From Actinomycetes bacterium (GTDB lineage Bacteria > Actinomycetota > Coriobacteriia > Coriobacteriales > Eggerthellaceae), in assembly GCA_023429565.1 (NCBI GenBank), contig JAEZDJ010000043.1:1-62064 (forward strand): a stretch of DNA of 62,064 nucleotides. Direction: 5' to 3'. Positions 9,826 to 19,600 of this stretch are shown piece by piece. Within the stretch, counting starts at the first letter, position 1; each line of letters begins with the position of its first letter. The notes beneath the pieces were generated by a model that saw only the letters and a program-made list of their open reading frames with translations, did no database searches and had not been told where the DNA came from. Both the position numbers and the translations under genes were made by a program.

Positions 9826-10818
9826 ATGCCGGCACTCATCACCCATGACACATTTGGCCAGGACGTTTACGATCAGATACGAAGCACCATCGGAGCCCGT
9901 CGCGACGAGGCGGAGGCATTCTTGCTGGGCAACCAGGGGCCCGATCCCCTGTTTTATTCGATGCTGGTTCCCCGGCTGCGCGCATTCAACCGCCTTGGCA
10001 CCATCATGCACAACGAGAAGCCCAACCAGTTGCTGGCCGCCCTGAAAAGCTCGCTCGACATCCTCGACGAAAATGAGCAGCGGGTCGGCCGTGCCTACGC
10101 TTTGGGGTTTCTCTGCCACTACACGCTGGATTCAGCCATGCATCCCCTCGTGTTCTTTCACGAATACCGCGTTTGCGATGCAGGAGAGCCCGGACTGTCC
10201 CGCTCCAATGGAAGCGAGGTGCATGCAGTCATCGAAAGCGAATTTGACGAGATGGTCCTGTTCACTCGTCAAGGAAAGACCGTGGCGACATTCGACCCTT
10301 CACAGGCCATCCTCAAAGGCGATGCCTTCGTCCTCGCGACGGTCTCCAAAATGTATGCATACCTCGCGTTGACCGTCTATGGCCTCATCATCCCCCCTGC
10401 CATGTTTTCCTCGTCAGTGAAAAGCTTCCGGGTCGCGCAACGCCTTCTCCATTCGGCGACGGGCACGAAGCGAGCCATCCTCAGTCGCATGGAGGAACTG
10501 GTTCGTCCCTACTCTTTCTATCGGTCGATGAGCCACCGCCCTCATGAAATCACCGAGAGCGAGTTCGACAACCATGACCATGCGTCCTGGGAAAACCCCT
10601 TCACCGGGGAGCATGAGAAGACGAGTTTCTGGGATATTTACGATGGCGCCGTCGATCACGCCGTCGGCAACATCCACACGTTCCTGACTGACGGGTTCGA
10701 CGCTCAGATGGCTCATGAGATCACGGGCGACCTCGATTTCTCGGGCAAGCCAACCGTCGCCGCAGTGTTGTCGGTGCAAGACCCCGACACTCCCGACGAT
10801 GCATCGGTTTCGGTCTAG
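9826..10818 (+). CDS. Zinc-dependent phospholipase C-family protein
   Basis: The 330-residue product resembles the zinc-dependent phospholipase C family (PF00882-type). Family members are all-helical and use clustered His and Asp residues as metal ligands. Visible candidates are ITHDTFGQDV near the N terminus, HYTLDSAMHPLVFFHEYR (~103-120) and EVHAVIESEFDEM (~134-146), the usual spacing of ligand-rich helices. No signal peptide is seen, so a cytoplasmic site is likely; actual phospholipase activity is not shown by sequence. The gene has its own promoter and an AAAGGGAGG ribosome site, and is followed 3 nt later by a TRIC-type channel gene, so the two are probably one transcript. Confidence 0.75.
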   Translation: MPALITHDTFGQDVYDQIRSTIGARRDEAEAFLLGNQGPDPLFYSMLVPRLRAFNRLGTIMHNEKPNQLLAALKSSLDILDENEQRVGRAYALGFLCHYTLDSAMHPLVFFHEYRVCDAGEPGLSRSNGSEVHAVIESEFDEMVLFTRQGKTVATFDPSQAILKGDAFVLATVSKMYAYLALTVYGLIIPPAMFSSSVKSFRVAQRLLHSATGTKRAILSRMEELVRPYSFYRSMSHRPHEITESEFDNHDHASWENPFTGEHEKTSFWDIYDGAVDHAVGNIHTFLTDGFDAQMAHEITGDLDFSGKPTVAAVLSVQDPDTPDDASVSV

Positions 10819-10821
10819 AGC

Positions 10822-11658
10822 ATGCTCGAGGTCGTCCTGCCCATTCCGTTCTGGCTTGAACTGGCAGCTGCGCTGACCGGTGGCCTTTCCGGGGCCATGA
10901 GCGCGGTTCGCGCACGCTATGACATGTTTGGAGTGGTCTGCATCGCGTTGACCGCCGGCCTGGCCGGCGGCGTCATGCGCGACCTGCTGTTGCAGAATTA
11001 CGGCATCTATGCCTTTCAGAAGCCCGAATTGCTTCTGGCCTGCGCCGCAGCCGGGGTCGTCGTGTTCTTCTTCGGCAAGCTGGCCACCTATCTGGACCCC
11101 GTCGTCGACCTCCTCGACAACCTGTCGGTCGGCCTCTGGGCCGTCCTCAGCGTGGGAAAGGGACTTTCGGCGGGACTCGGCATCGTGCCCTCGGTGGTCA
11201 TCGGCACGGTCGCCGCCGTCGGAGGCGGAATCCTGCGTGACGTGTTCATGAACCGCGAGCCCGAGGCTTTTCAAGCGGGGGCCCTCTATGGATCTGCCGC
11301 GCTCATGGGCTCCATCGTCTATGCCCTCATGAAGCAGAACCACATCCTGGAGCAATGGGCGGCATTCGCATGCGTCGGCCTGGTGTTGATCCTGCGGTAT
11401 GCATCGCTCTCCCTCGGCTGGCGCACCAGACCGCCCCACGACTATTCCGATGTGGTGGCCCATACCGTCACGCGGCCAGTCAAATCCGTCGCCCGACGCG
11501 TTCGCCAACCAAAAGGCAAGGTGGAGCGTGACAGAGGGAAGGCAAAGGATGCCCCTGCCACAAAGAGGGTCCGCATGGCCAGGAGATCCCGGGCGGCAAG
11601 GAGAGGGGCCGAACGGCAGGACCCTTCCGACCAGAACGATCGAAAGGGCGCCGATTGA
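10822..11658 (+). CDS. TRIC/UPF0126-family membrane protein
   Basis: Predicted trimeric intracellular cation (TRIC) channel-type protein of the UPF0126 family, 278 residues. Two homologous halves of three helices each are visible, each with the family's Gly-rich motif: GLAGGVMRDLLL (~48-59) and AVGGGILRDVFM (~133-144). A seventh helix follows (~180-197). The C-terminal ~70 residues are unusually basic and low in complexity (many Arg, Lys and Ala), probably a cytoplasmic tail. Bacterial relatives conduct monovalent cations. It begins 3 nt after the upstream stop, so translational coupling is likely. The stop lies inside the loop of a hairpin that separates it from the converging DUF47 gene. 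Confidence 0.85.
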   Translation: MLEVVLPIPFWLELAAALTGGLSGAMSAVRARYDMFGVVCIALTAGLAGGVMRDLLLQNYGIYAFQKPELLLACAAAGVVVFFFGKLATYLDPVVDLLDNLSVGLWAVLSVGKGLSAGLGIVPSVVIGTVAAVGGGILRDVFMNREPEAFQAGALYGSAALMGSIVYALMKQNHILEQWAAFACVGLVLILRYASLSLGWRTRPPHDYSDVVAHTVTRPVKSVARRVRQPKGKVERDRGKAKDAPATKRVRMARRSRAARRGAERQDPSDQNDRKGAD

Positions 11659-11670
11659 GACGCCCTTTCG
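11641..11670. terminator. Bidirectional terminator-like hairpin
   Basis: Perfect 10-bp arms CGAAAGGGCG (11641-11650) and CGCCCTTTCG (11661-11670) lie between convergent genes. The loop contains the stop codon of the TRIC-type gene. A long T-run is missing. Confidence 0.55.
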
Positions 11671-11690
11671 AGGTTGAGCAGCCGGTCTTT

Positions 11691-12320
11691 CTAGACGTTC
11701 TTCAGCAGGATGGTGTTCATGGTGTCGGCAGCGTGCTCGCATGCATCGCAGCACTTTTCCATGCAGCTGAATATCTGCGACCACACCAGCACGCGCATGG
11801 GGTTTTCGCGATCTTCCGTATGGAGGCTGCGGATCACCTTCATGTACAGCTGATCGGCTTCCTCCTCGTAGGTGTTCACATCAACGATGAGCTGTTTGAA
11901 TTTCTTTGATTTCTTGAAGTTCCTGAAGTCTTCCATCGCCGTGTCGAGCGCCTCGCAACTCTTCTTGATGAGACAGGCGAACTCGCGCGCGTCCTTGTGC
12001 ATGAAGTGGACGTCGTACATGTAGAAGCGCTGGATGACGTCTTCGATATAGTCGACGATGTCATCGAGAAACTGAGCGAGGTCGACAACGTCCTCGCGTT
12101 CGATGGGCGTGATGAAGTCGGTTGCCACGTTCTTGAAGATGGCGTGATTGAGCTCGTCGCCATCATGTTCGATCTGATGAGCGCGCTCCATGGCCCCCTT
12201 CAGCTCTTCAGCGGTCGTGAAACCGTCGATGGCCTCGATCAACAACGCAGCCTCTTCGACAGCAACCTTGGTCTGCTGCTCGAATGCCTCGAAATAATCG
12301 AACTTTTTCTTCTTGCTCAT
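11691..12320 (-). CDS. DUF47-family (PhoU-like) partner of the phosphate transporter
   Basis: A 209-residue, all-helical, acidic protein of the DUF47/PhoU_div family. These proteins sit next to Pit transporters and are thought to regulate them. The family pattern is visible: AHQIEHDGDELNH (~46-58) and HTEDRENPMRVLVWSQIF near the C terminus, with many Asp/Glu-His pairs that could bind metal. It starts 15 nt after the Pit stop on the same strand, so the two genes form an operon with Pit first. No membrane segment is seen. The regulatory role is inferred from the family. Confidence 0.85.
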   Translation of the reverse strand: MSKKKKFDYFEAFEQQTKVAVEEAALLIEAIDGFTTAEELKGAMERAHQIEHDGDELNHAIFKNVATDFITPIEREDVVDLAQFLDDIVDYIEDVIQRFYMYDVHFMHKDAREFACLIKKSCEALDTAMEDFRNFKKSKKFKQLIVDVNTYEEEADQLYMKVIRSLHTEDRENPMRVLVWSQIFSCMEKCCDACEHAADTMNTILLKNV

Positions 12321-12335
12321 GAACGATTCCCTTCT

Positions 12336-13388
12336 TTATGAGAAGAATAAGAACAACCAGCCAAACGCAAACCCGAGCAGTCCGCAGCCCGGAAACGTCA
12401 ACACCCACGTCTTCACCATGTCCACCGCGATGCTCCACTTCACCGATTTTTTGCACTTCGCGGCGCCCACGCCCATGATGGCCGTGGTCTTCGTGTGAGT
12501 CGTCGAAACGGGGAGACCGCCGAACGTCGCGATGAGCAAACATATCGTTGCTCCGAAGCTGGCAGCGAATCCTTGGTATTTCTCCAGCTTCACCATGTCC
12601 ATTCCCACGCTCTTGATGATCTTCTTCCCGCCGATGGCGGTTCCCAATCCCATGTTGAGCGCACAGAACAGCATGAGCCAGATAGGAAGGGTCATCTGAT
12701 CCGCACTTCCAACGCCCGTTGCCAGGGTTATGGCCAGAATGAAGACGCTCATGAATTTCTGCCCATCTTGGGCACCGTGCATGAAGGCAACTCCAGCACC
12801 GGCGGCGATCTGGGCCCACTTGAAGAAGTGGTCAAGCTTCATGCGGTCAAACCCACGGCACAGCCTCGCGATGGCCTTCGAGATAGCCCATCCCGAACCG
12901 AAACCCAAGAAGGTCGAGAGCACGATGCCGTAGATGACTTTGACCCATTCGCCCCAGTTCACGCCGCCGAAGCCGCCTTGAAGGGCCACGGCTGCGCCCG
13001 TGAGGCCCGCGATGAGCGAGTGGGATTGGCTGGTGGGAATGCCGAAGAACCACGTCACGACGCCCCAGACGATGATGGCGACCATGGCTGCCAGAAGGGC
13101 GAGCAGGGCGGCCTGGTTGTTGCCGCCAAAATCGACCATATGGAAGATGGTGTTGGCAACGGCTGCAGAGACCAAGGTGATGATCAGCAGGCCAAAAAAG
13201 TTGCATATAGCCGCCATGATGATGGCTGTCCTCGCGCTCATGCAACGGGTAGAAACGACGGTGGCGATGGCGTTGGGTGCATCGGTTGCACCGTTGACGA
13301 CAATGACGCCGATGTTCAGCAAGGTTACGGCTACCAGCATCGGGTTGGAGGCAAGCCCGGCGACGAACGTAGCCCACTCTATGGTCAC
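12336..13388 (-). CDS. pit: PiT-family inorganic phosphate transporter
   Basis: A 350-residue polytopic membrane protein of the PiT family, which moves metal-phosphate with a cation gradient. The two inverted PiT signatures are visible: NGATDAPNAIATVVSTR (~32-48) and the C-terminal half GAQDGQKFMSVF (~206-217). GVVTWFFGIPTSQSHSLI (~108-125) and GLPVSTTHTKTTAIMGVG (~293-310) are the conserved re-entrant loops. The start is GTG behind an AAAGGGAA site. DUF47 follows 15 nt downstream. No PHO-box-like repeat was recognised upstream. Confidence 0.92.
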   Translation of the reverse strand: MTIEWATFVAGLASNPMLVAVTLLNIGVIVVNGATDAPNAIATVVSTRCMSARTAIIMAAICNFFGLLIITLVSAAVANTIFHMVDFGGNNQAALLALLAAMVAIIVWGVVTWFFGIPTSQSHSLIAGLTGAAVALQGGFGGVNWGEWVKVIYGIVLSTFLGFGSGWAISKAIARLCRGFDRMKLDHFFKWAQIAAGAGVAFMHGAQDGQKFMSVFILAITLATGVGSADQMTLPIWLMLFCALNMGLGTAIGGKKIIKSVGMDMVKLEKYQGFAASFGATICLLIATFGGLPVSTTHTKTTAIMGVGAAKCKKSVKWSIAVDMVKTWVLTFPGCGLLGFAFGWLFLFFS

Positions 13389-13540
13389 GAATTCCCTTTC
13401 AGCAACAATGGTAAAAGGCTCAGCAGTTCATCAGTTTAACGTAAATCTGACATTCGAAAAGGGGTGCAAGGGGCTTTTCCCGCAGGAGAACATCTCGAAT
13501 GGTAAAATCTTTGTAAAGTAGCCTCAGCGGGCGCGGAACC

Positions 13541-14200
13541 TCAGGCGTAGTGAGCGAAGACGCGCCTGCGCTCTTCCCCGATGGTTGTCAGATCATTGTG
13601 CCCGGGGAGCACCACGGTGCTGTCAGGAAGCACGGCCAGGCGCTTCAAAGAGCGCCGCATGTCGCCCATGTCGCCGCCTGGAAAGTCAGTCCGGCCGATG
13701 GTGCCACGAAACAGCGTGTCTCCCGACACGAGAACGGGAGCCCCCTCTGGATCCGTGCCAAACTGCGAGTCGAGGAACAGGCACATGCTGCCTTTCGTGT
13801 GTCCCGGCGTGAAGATGACCTTCCATGGCATGGTGCCAATCTTCAAGACGTCACCGTCGTCGACGACGTGATCGATCGGGCAGGGATCGAATTTTCTGTC
13901 GCCCGGAGAGATCCTTTCTTCCCCACTGATGCACGGGGCATCAATCTTGGAAGCTATGACCAAGGCTCCTGTCTTCTCACGCAGCTCTTTGGCCGCGCCC
14001 ACATGGTCAAAATGGCGATGGGTCAAGACAATGGCGTCGGGGACGCGGCCGCCGAGCGCCTCCATGATGTCTTCAGGTTGGCACGAGGGATCGACGACGA
14101 TGGTCGCCTCGCCGTCGGAAATGAGATACACGTTGTTCTCAAGCATGCCCAGCACAAGATACTCAACCGGGACACAGGTGCCTTTGACTTTTCTCACCAT
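13541..14200 (-). CDS. Metallo-beta-lactamase-fold hydrolase (glyoxalase II-like)
   Basis: A 219-residue MBL-fold hydrolase. The metal motif THRHFDH (THxHxDH) is at ~72-78 and further ligands are in FTPGHTKGSMCLFL and LPGHNDLTTI. This subgroup includes glyoxalase II-like thioesterases; the substrate is not evident. I chose ATG at 14200 because AAGGAG precedes it by about 7 nt; a start 21 nt further upstream is possible. It lies 45 nt after the rel stop on the same strand and so probably belongs to the recJ-rel transcript. Confidence 0.85.
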   Translation of the reverse strand: MVRKVKGTCVPVEYLVLGMLENNVYLISDGEATIVVDPSCQPEDIMEALGGRVPDAIVLTHRHFDHVGAAKELREKTGALVIASKIDAPCISGEERISPGDRKFDPCPIDHVVDDGDVLKIGTMPWKVIFTPGHTKGSMCLFLDSQFGTDPEGAPVLVSGDTLFRGTIGRTDFPGGDMGDMRRSLKRLAVLPDSTVVLPGHNDLTTIGEERRRVFAHYA

Positions 14201-14245
14201 GGCAGAACTCCTTCTTTCCATCCGCAGAGACCGAAGCGGTCTCGC

Positions 14246-16654
14246 CTATCGCTTCTTCTTCCCCGTTCCACCATTGGGCATCATGCGGCAAGCGTCAAAT
14301 ACCCCTTCGATGCCATGCAGCTTGTCCAAGACGATGTCGATATGCTTGATGTCCGACACCTGGAAGAGGAAGCGCATCTCCACCATCCCGTCTCGATGGG
14401 ATGTGGTGGTCGACGACAACACGTTCGCACCCACTTCGGACAGCGTGACGGCAACATCCCTCAACAAGTTCATGCGGTCAAGAGCCTCGATAAAGACCTC
14501 CACCTTGAAGGAGGTGCTCTTCGATGGCTCGCTCTCCCACGACACCTCGATGATGCGTTCGGGATTCTGCAGGAGGTCGACGGCATTCGGGCAGTCGGAT
14601 CGATGCACCGACACCCCGCGCCCGCGGGTCACGAAACCGAGGATATCGTCCCCGGGAACCGGATTGCAACATCGGGACAGCCGAACGAGCACATCGTCGA
14701 TGCCCTTGACCACCACGCCGTTGCTGGAGTGGGTCTCGTGCTTCTTCGGGCGCTTCACACTGGTGAGCATGGGAGGAAGCTTGCCCGTGGACACATCGGA
14801 TGCACCGAGGCCGGGAGTCTCCGCTTCCTCGTTGCCCTTGTCGACGAGTATCTTCAGCAAGCGGTTCGAGACATGCTGCGCGCTTTCCTTGCCCGTTCCT
14901 ATGTTCACAAGCATGTCATCGGCGTCGTTGTAGCCCATATGTTCCGACACGGATTTTATCGCCCGCATGGATTGCGCGCTTGATATGCCGAGCCCGTGCT
15001 TGCGCATCTCCCGCGTCAGCTTGTCGCGCCCGTTCTGCAGATCGTCGCCGCGACTCACCTTGCTGAAGTAGGACCGTATCTTGCTGCGTGCAGACGGAGT
15101 CTTGACGACGTTGAGCCAGTCCCGCGAGGGAGTCGCGCTTTTCTGGGTGAGGATGTCGACGCGGTCGCCCAACTGGAGCTCATAGGTGAGGGGCACAATG
15201 GCTCCGTTCACCTTCGCACCCACGCAGTGGTTGCCGACCTCCGTATGGATGGCATAGGCGAAATCGACCGGCGTCGAGCCCGCCCGCAGACTCATGACCT
15301 CGCCCTTGGGAGTGAAGACAAACACTTCGGTCGGCGCAAGGTCAACCTTGAGGTCCTTGAGGAACTCGCGCGAGTCCTGGGTCTCGTCCTGCCAGTCGAC
15401 CATCTGGCGCAACCACGCAAGCTGCTGGTCGATGTCGTCGTCGCCCTTCCCGGAGCTCTCCTTGTAACGCCAGTGGGCCGCCACGCCGTATTCGCTCTGG
15501 CGATGCATCTCCTCAGTGCGAATCTGCACCTCCAAGGGCCTGCCGGCCGGGCCGATGACCGTGGTGTGCAGACTTTGGTACATGTTGAACTTCGGCATGG
15601 CGATATAGTCTTTAAACCGTCCCGGCATGGGATGCCACAGCGTGTGCACCGCCCCAAGGGCCGAGTAGCAGTCCTTGACCGATTTCACAATCACACGCAC
15701 GGCAATCAGGTCGTATATCTCGGAAAAGCCTTTGCCCTTTTTCGCCATCTTCTGATAGATGGAATAGAGGTGCTTCGGACGGCCCATTATCTGAGCCTGG
15801 ATGTTCACCTTCTCCATCTCGTCATGGAGTATGCCGATGATCTGGTCCAGGTAGCCTTCGCGCTCGGAACGGCTCTCCGTCACCATGCGCGAGACCTGCT
15901 TATACTTGTTTGGCTCGAGGTAGAAGAACGACAGATCCTCGAGCTCCCATTTGATGCTGTTGATTCCCAGGCGATGGGCGATGGGCGCGTATATCTCCAA
16001 GGTCTCGCGCGCCTTGAAGATGCGGCGGTCTTCCCTGAGGGCTCCCAAGGTGCGCATGTTGTGCAGCCTGTCAGCAAGCTTGATGACGATGACCCGTATG
16101 TCCTTGCTCATGGCAACGAACATCTTTCGGATGGTTGCAGCCTGCTTGTCCGACAGGCTCTCAACCTCAATGCGGGTGATCTTCGTGACGCCCTCAACCA
16201 GCTGAGCGACCTGCGTGTTGAACTCGCGGCCGACCTCGTCGGCAGTTACCTCGGTATCCTCGACCGTGTCATGGAGCAGGGCCGCGCACAGGGTTTCGAC
16301 ATCCATGCGGAGGTCGGCCAATATGAGGGCGACCTCAACCGGATGAGCCACGAAAGGCTCGCCGCTTTTACGGCATTGACCCTGATGGGCGTTGCTTGCA
16401 AAGGCAAACGCCTTGGCGAGCATCGCCTCATCCTCCGCCGAGAGATAGACCGACGTCAGACGCTGGAGCTCCGCGAATCGGTCCTCGGGAGGCTCGGTTC
16501 CCAAAGGCTCCAGGGGGCTGGCCTTCATGTCGGGGGAAAAGGCCTTCTCTGCCACATGAGGACGGCCGAGAAGATCGTCCTCGACGGTCTGCCGAGGCGC
16601 CGGTTGCCCCAACGGCTCGCCGATCAGTTCGTCTCGCCGCTGCTTTCCGGTCAT
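14246..16654 (-). CDS. rel: Bifunctional (p)ppGpp synthetase/hydrolase (RelA/SpoT family)
   Basis: Makes and degrades the stringent-response alarmone (p)ppGpp. The 802 residues contain an N-terminal HD hydrolase domain with His90, His104 and His128-Asp129 (ALLHDTVED), so hydrolase activity should be retained. Then come the synthetase domain (RVIVKSVKDCYSALGAVH; FKDYIAMPKFNMYQSLHT), a TGS domain (EVFVFTPKGEVMSLRAGS), a conserved helical/zinc-finger region (VRLSRCCNPVPGDDILGF) and a C-terminal ACT domain. About 55 residues precede the usual Rel start. Its ATG overlaps the recJ stop (ATGA), so the two are translationally coupled. Confidence 0.95.
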   Translation of the reverse strand: MTGKQRRDELIGEPLGQPAPRQTVEDDLLGRPHVAEKAFSPDMKASPLEPLGTEPPEDRFAELQRLTSVYLSAEDEAMLAKAFAFASNAHQGQCRKSGEPFVAHPVEVALILADLRMDVETLCAALLHDTVEDTEVTADEVGREFNTQVAQLVEGVTKITRIEVESLSDKQAATIRKMFVAMSKDIRVIVIKLADRLHNMRTLGALREDRRIFKARETLEIYAPIAHRLGINSIKWELEDLSFFYLEPNKYKQVSRMVTESRSEREGYLDQIIGILHDEMEKVNIQAQIMGRPKHLYSIYQKMAKKGKGFSEIYDLIAVRVIVKSVKDCYSALGAVHTLWHPMPGRFKDYIAMPKFNMYQSLHTTVIGPAGRPLEVQIRTEEMHRQSEYGVAAHWRYKESSGKGDDDIDQQLAWLRQMVDWQDETQDSREFLKDLKVDLAPTEVFVFTPKGEVMSLRAGSTPVDFAYAIHTEVGNHCVGAKVNGAIVPLTYELQLGDRVDILTQKSATPSRDWLNVVKTPSARSKIRSYFSKVSRGDDLQNGRDKLTREMRKHGLGISSAQSMRAIKSVSEHMGYNDADDMLVNIGTGKESAQHVSNRLLKILVDKGNEEAETPGLGASDVSTGKLPPMLTSVKRPKKHETHSSNGVVVKGIDDVLVRLSRCCNPVPGDDILGFVTRGRGVSVHRSDCPNAVDLLQNPERIIEVSWESEPSKSTSFKVEVFIEALDRMNLLRDVAVTLSEVGANVLSSTTTSHRDGMVEMRFLFQVSDIKHIDIVLDKLHGIEGVFDACRMMPNGGTGKKKR

Positions 16655-19600
16655 GGCCGCCCTCCCTCCGCCTGTCGCGACGTTCCGGGATTCGGGGCGC
16701 AGGCGTCATCGGGAAGGATGGGCCTCGACACGCGCACATGAAGCTCGCCGGACTCGCCTTTCATCGCCCAGTCGCGAAACGCATGGAACACCGCCTGCTC
16801 GCCAAGGCCTTCGCGGTACCGCACGCTATCGGTCAGCTCCACCTTCTCCTTCGTGTCAGCCACGTGGATCGACCGCGTTGCCTCCCCTGACGCATAGGCG
16901 GTATGGGTCTCGATGAGACCGAGCTCGCGAAACACGGCAACGCCGCATGCGGCCGATGCCACGCTGACGGTAGATCCTTCTTCGCTGGCCAAGCGGGCAA
17001 GGTCGGCATTGCTCAGGGTGAAGAACGCGTCGGCGCTCTTCCGCTGCAGCGCCCGCAAGCAGCGATAGACCTGCGCCAGACAGGCGTGGTCGGGCGTTGT
17101 GTCGCACAAGATGCGCTCATTGATGCCCGCATCGCGGCGGCCGAACAGAAGGTGGATGAAGGCTTCCTGCCCATCGCGGCCCGCTCGGCCGCTCATCTGG
17201 TTGAACTCCACCTCGTTGAAGGGCAGGTGATACAGCACGACGTGGCGGATGTTCGGGATGTCGACCCCCTCGCCAAATGCCGAGGTGGCAACCAAGACCG
17301 AAAGCGCATCCGTGCGGAACAGTTCCTCGATCCTCTTGCGTTCCGACCGCGATAGGCCCGCGTTGTAAAAACCGATGAGAGGTGCCATCTGGGGAACGCG
17401 CTTGCGCAGGGATCGCGCGACAGCCACCGATTGCTCCCGTGAGTTCACATAGATGACCGCCTTGTCGCCCGAGGCGACGAGATTGGCCAGATAGTCATCG
17501 CGGTTTTTTAGGTTGCGCTGGTCGTCAAGCTGCAAGTTGACGCGCCCCGTCTCGTCGAAAACGCAGGTGTCCAGAGGGAGCGCCGTGCGAATGTCGGCGG
17601 CGATGTCGTCCCCCGCCGTTGCCGTGAGAGCGAGCACCGTCGGCGTGCCGAGCTTCGCAATGGCCTGCCCGATGGTCGCATAGGCGACGCGCTGTCCCGC
17701 TTTGGCAAGGCCAATGTGGTGGGCCTCATCCACCACCACAAAACCGACGCGCTGAGTTTCCACGAACTCATCGACGTGATACCCCAGGAACTCGGGGGTG
17801 GTCAGCGCTATGTCATAGGTGCCGTCGGCAAGCCCGGCGAAGGCCTGACGTCGCTCTTCGGGCGTGCTTTCGCCCGTCAACGTCACCACGCCGATCCCAA
17901 ACGCGTCCAACGCCTCCCGCAAATGGAAAGCCTGGTCCGCTATGAGGGCTCGCAGCGGGTACACGAATACGCTCACCTCGTGATGGGCAAGCGCCCGCGC
18001 GGCCGCATGAACCTGGAACGTGAGGGACTTGCCCCGGCCAGTCGCCATGACCGCAAGGACGGAGCGGCCCGCAGCCAGGTGGTCGAGCACGCGACGCTGC
18101 GATTCATGCAGTTCGCCTTCGCCTATGATGGCGCGCACGATGTCGTTTTCAAGCGACGAGGGCTCCTCCACCGCCTTGCGCTCCCACTGCTCCCGGCTTT
18201 TCTCAAGCTTCGCCTCGTAGGCCTCGACGTCTTCCGAACGCTGCGGGCGGTCGGTGCAGAGTTCCGCATCGCTCGTTGCATACAGGTCGGCCACGAAGGA
18301 AAGGTTTTCGGGATTGAGGCACGCCTCCAGGGCGCCACAGGTGCGCGCGGGCGCCAAGGACTGCAGCATGGCCTTGACGGACTTGCGACCACGCCATTCG
18401 TCTATCTGCACCTGGAACGCCGCATTCACGACAGAATCGGTGTGCATGAGCGCCTCAATGTCGGTGCAATGGAACATGATGCCCGACACCGTCGCCCGCC
18501 CGTCGGACAATACGCAGGAGAAGTGGTTTTTCTCCGCTCCGACCGCGCGGCAGTTCATAAGCGTGACGTCACGGGCCAAGTACACCGGCATCAGGTTTTC
18601 TTGTCCAAACGGAGCCAGGGCGTCCAGCTTGGCAACGCTGTCGAGCGTCAGCTCATCGAGGGCGACGCACGCGTCGATCTCGATGAGCGGATGGAACTCG
18701 CCTTCCGGAAGCTCGTCCATGTAGGCGATGAGCCGCCGCTCGAATTCGGGAAGAAGGGCGCTCGGCAACGTCACCCCAACGGCGGCGTCATGCCCACCGA
18801 AACGGGTAAGCAGGTCGGATGCGCTTTCGACCGCTTTGAACAGGTTCACTTGGCCAACGCTGCGCCCGCTGCCACGCGCTTCCTCGCCGTCGATCGTGAA
18901 CAACAGCGACGGCACGCCGTAGGTGTTCACCAAGCGGCTGGCCACAATGCCCTTCACTCCCTCGTGCCAGCTCTCCCCCGACACGACAAGCGCACGCTGT
19001 CCATGGTATGCCTCGATTGCCTGGGCCTTGGCGATCTCGGTCAGCTCGGCTTCGATGGAGCGCCGCTGGTCGTTCACGGCTTCGAGCTCGGACGCGAGAC
19101 GCTCAGCCTCTTCCAGGTCATCGGTCATCAGAAGATCGAGCGCCAGGTGGGCATCCCCCATGCGTCCCGCCGCATTCAGCCGGGGGACCACCGAGAAGCT
19201 GAGGTTTGTGGCACTCACCGGTTTGTCGGCGGCGCCGGCAACGGCCAGCAAGGCCGCGATGCAGGGGCGGGTTGCCTCGTTCATGCGCGCGATGCCGTCG
19301 GCCACGAGGGCGCGGTTCTCGCCGCGCATCGGCATCAGGTCAGCGACCGTCCCCAGCGTCGCGAAATCGGTGTAACCGCGCCACAGGTGCGGCTTGCCCA
19401 GACGGCCGCCCAAAACCTGCACCAACTTGAGAGCCACGCCGACGCCAGCCAGGATGGCGCTCTCGCACGCGTCATCCATCTTCGGGTCGGCAACCGGGAC
19501 GCCTTCGGGCACCAGGTCGACCGGCTCGTGATGGTCGGTGATGGCGAGCCCCACGCCGGCCTCCACGATGAGAGCGGCCTCCGCCTTGCAGGCGATGCCG

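Noticed and set aside
14996..16741. 581-codon + strand frame opposite rel
   Set aside because: It is antisense to conserved HD, synthetase and TGS domains; no recognisable product.
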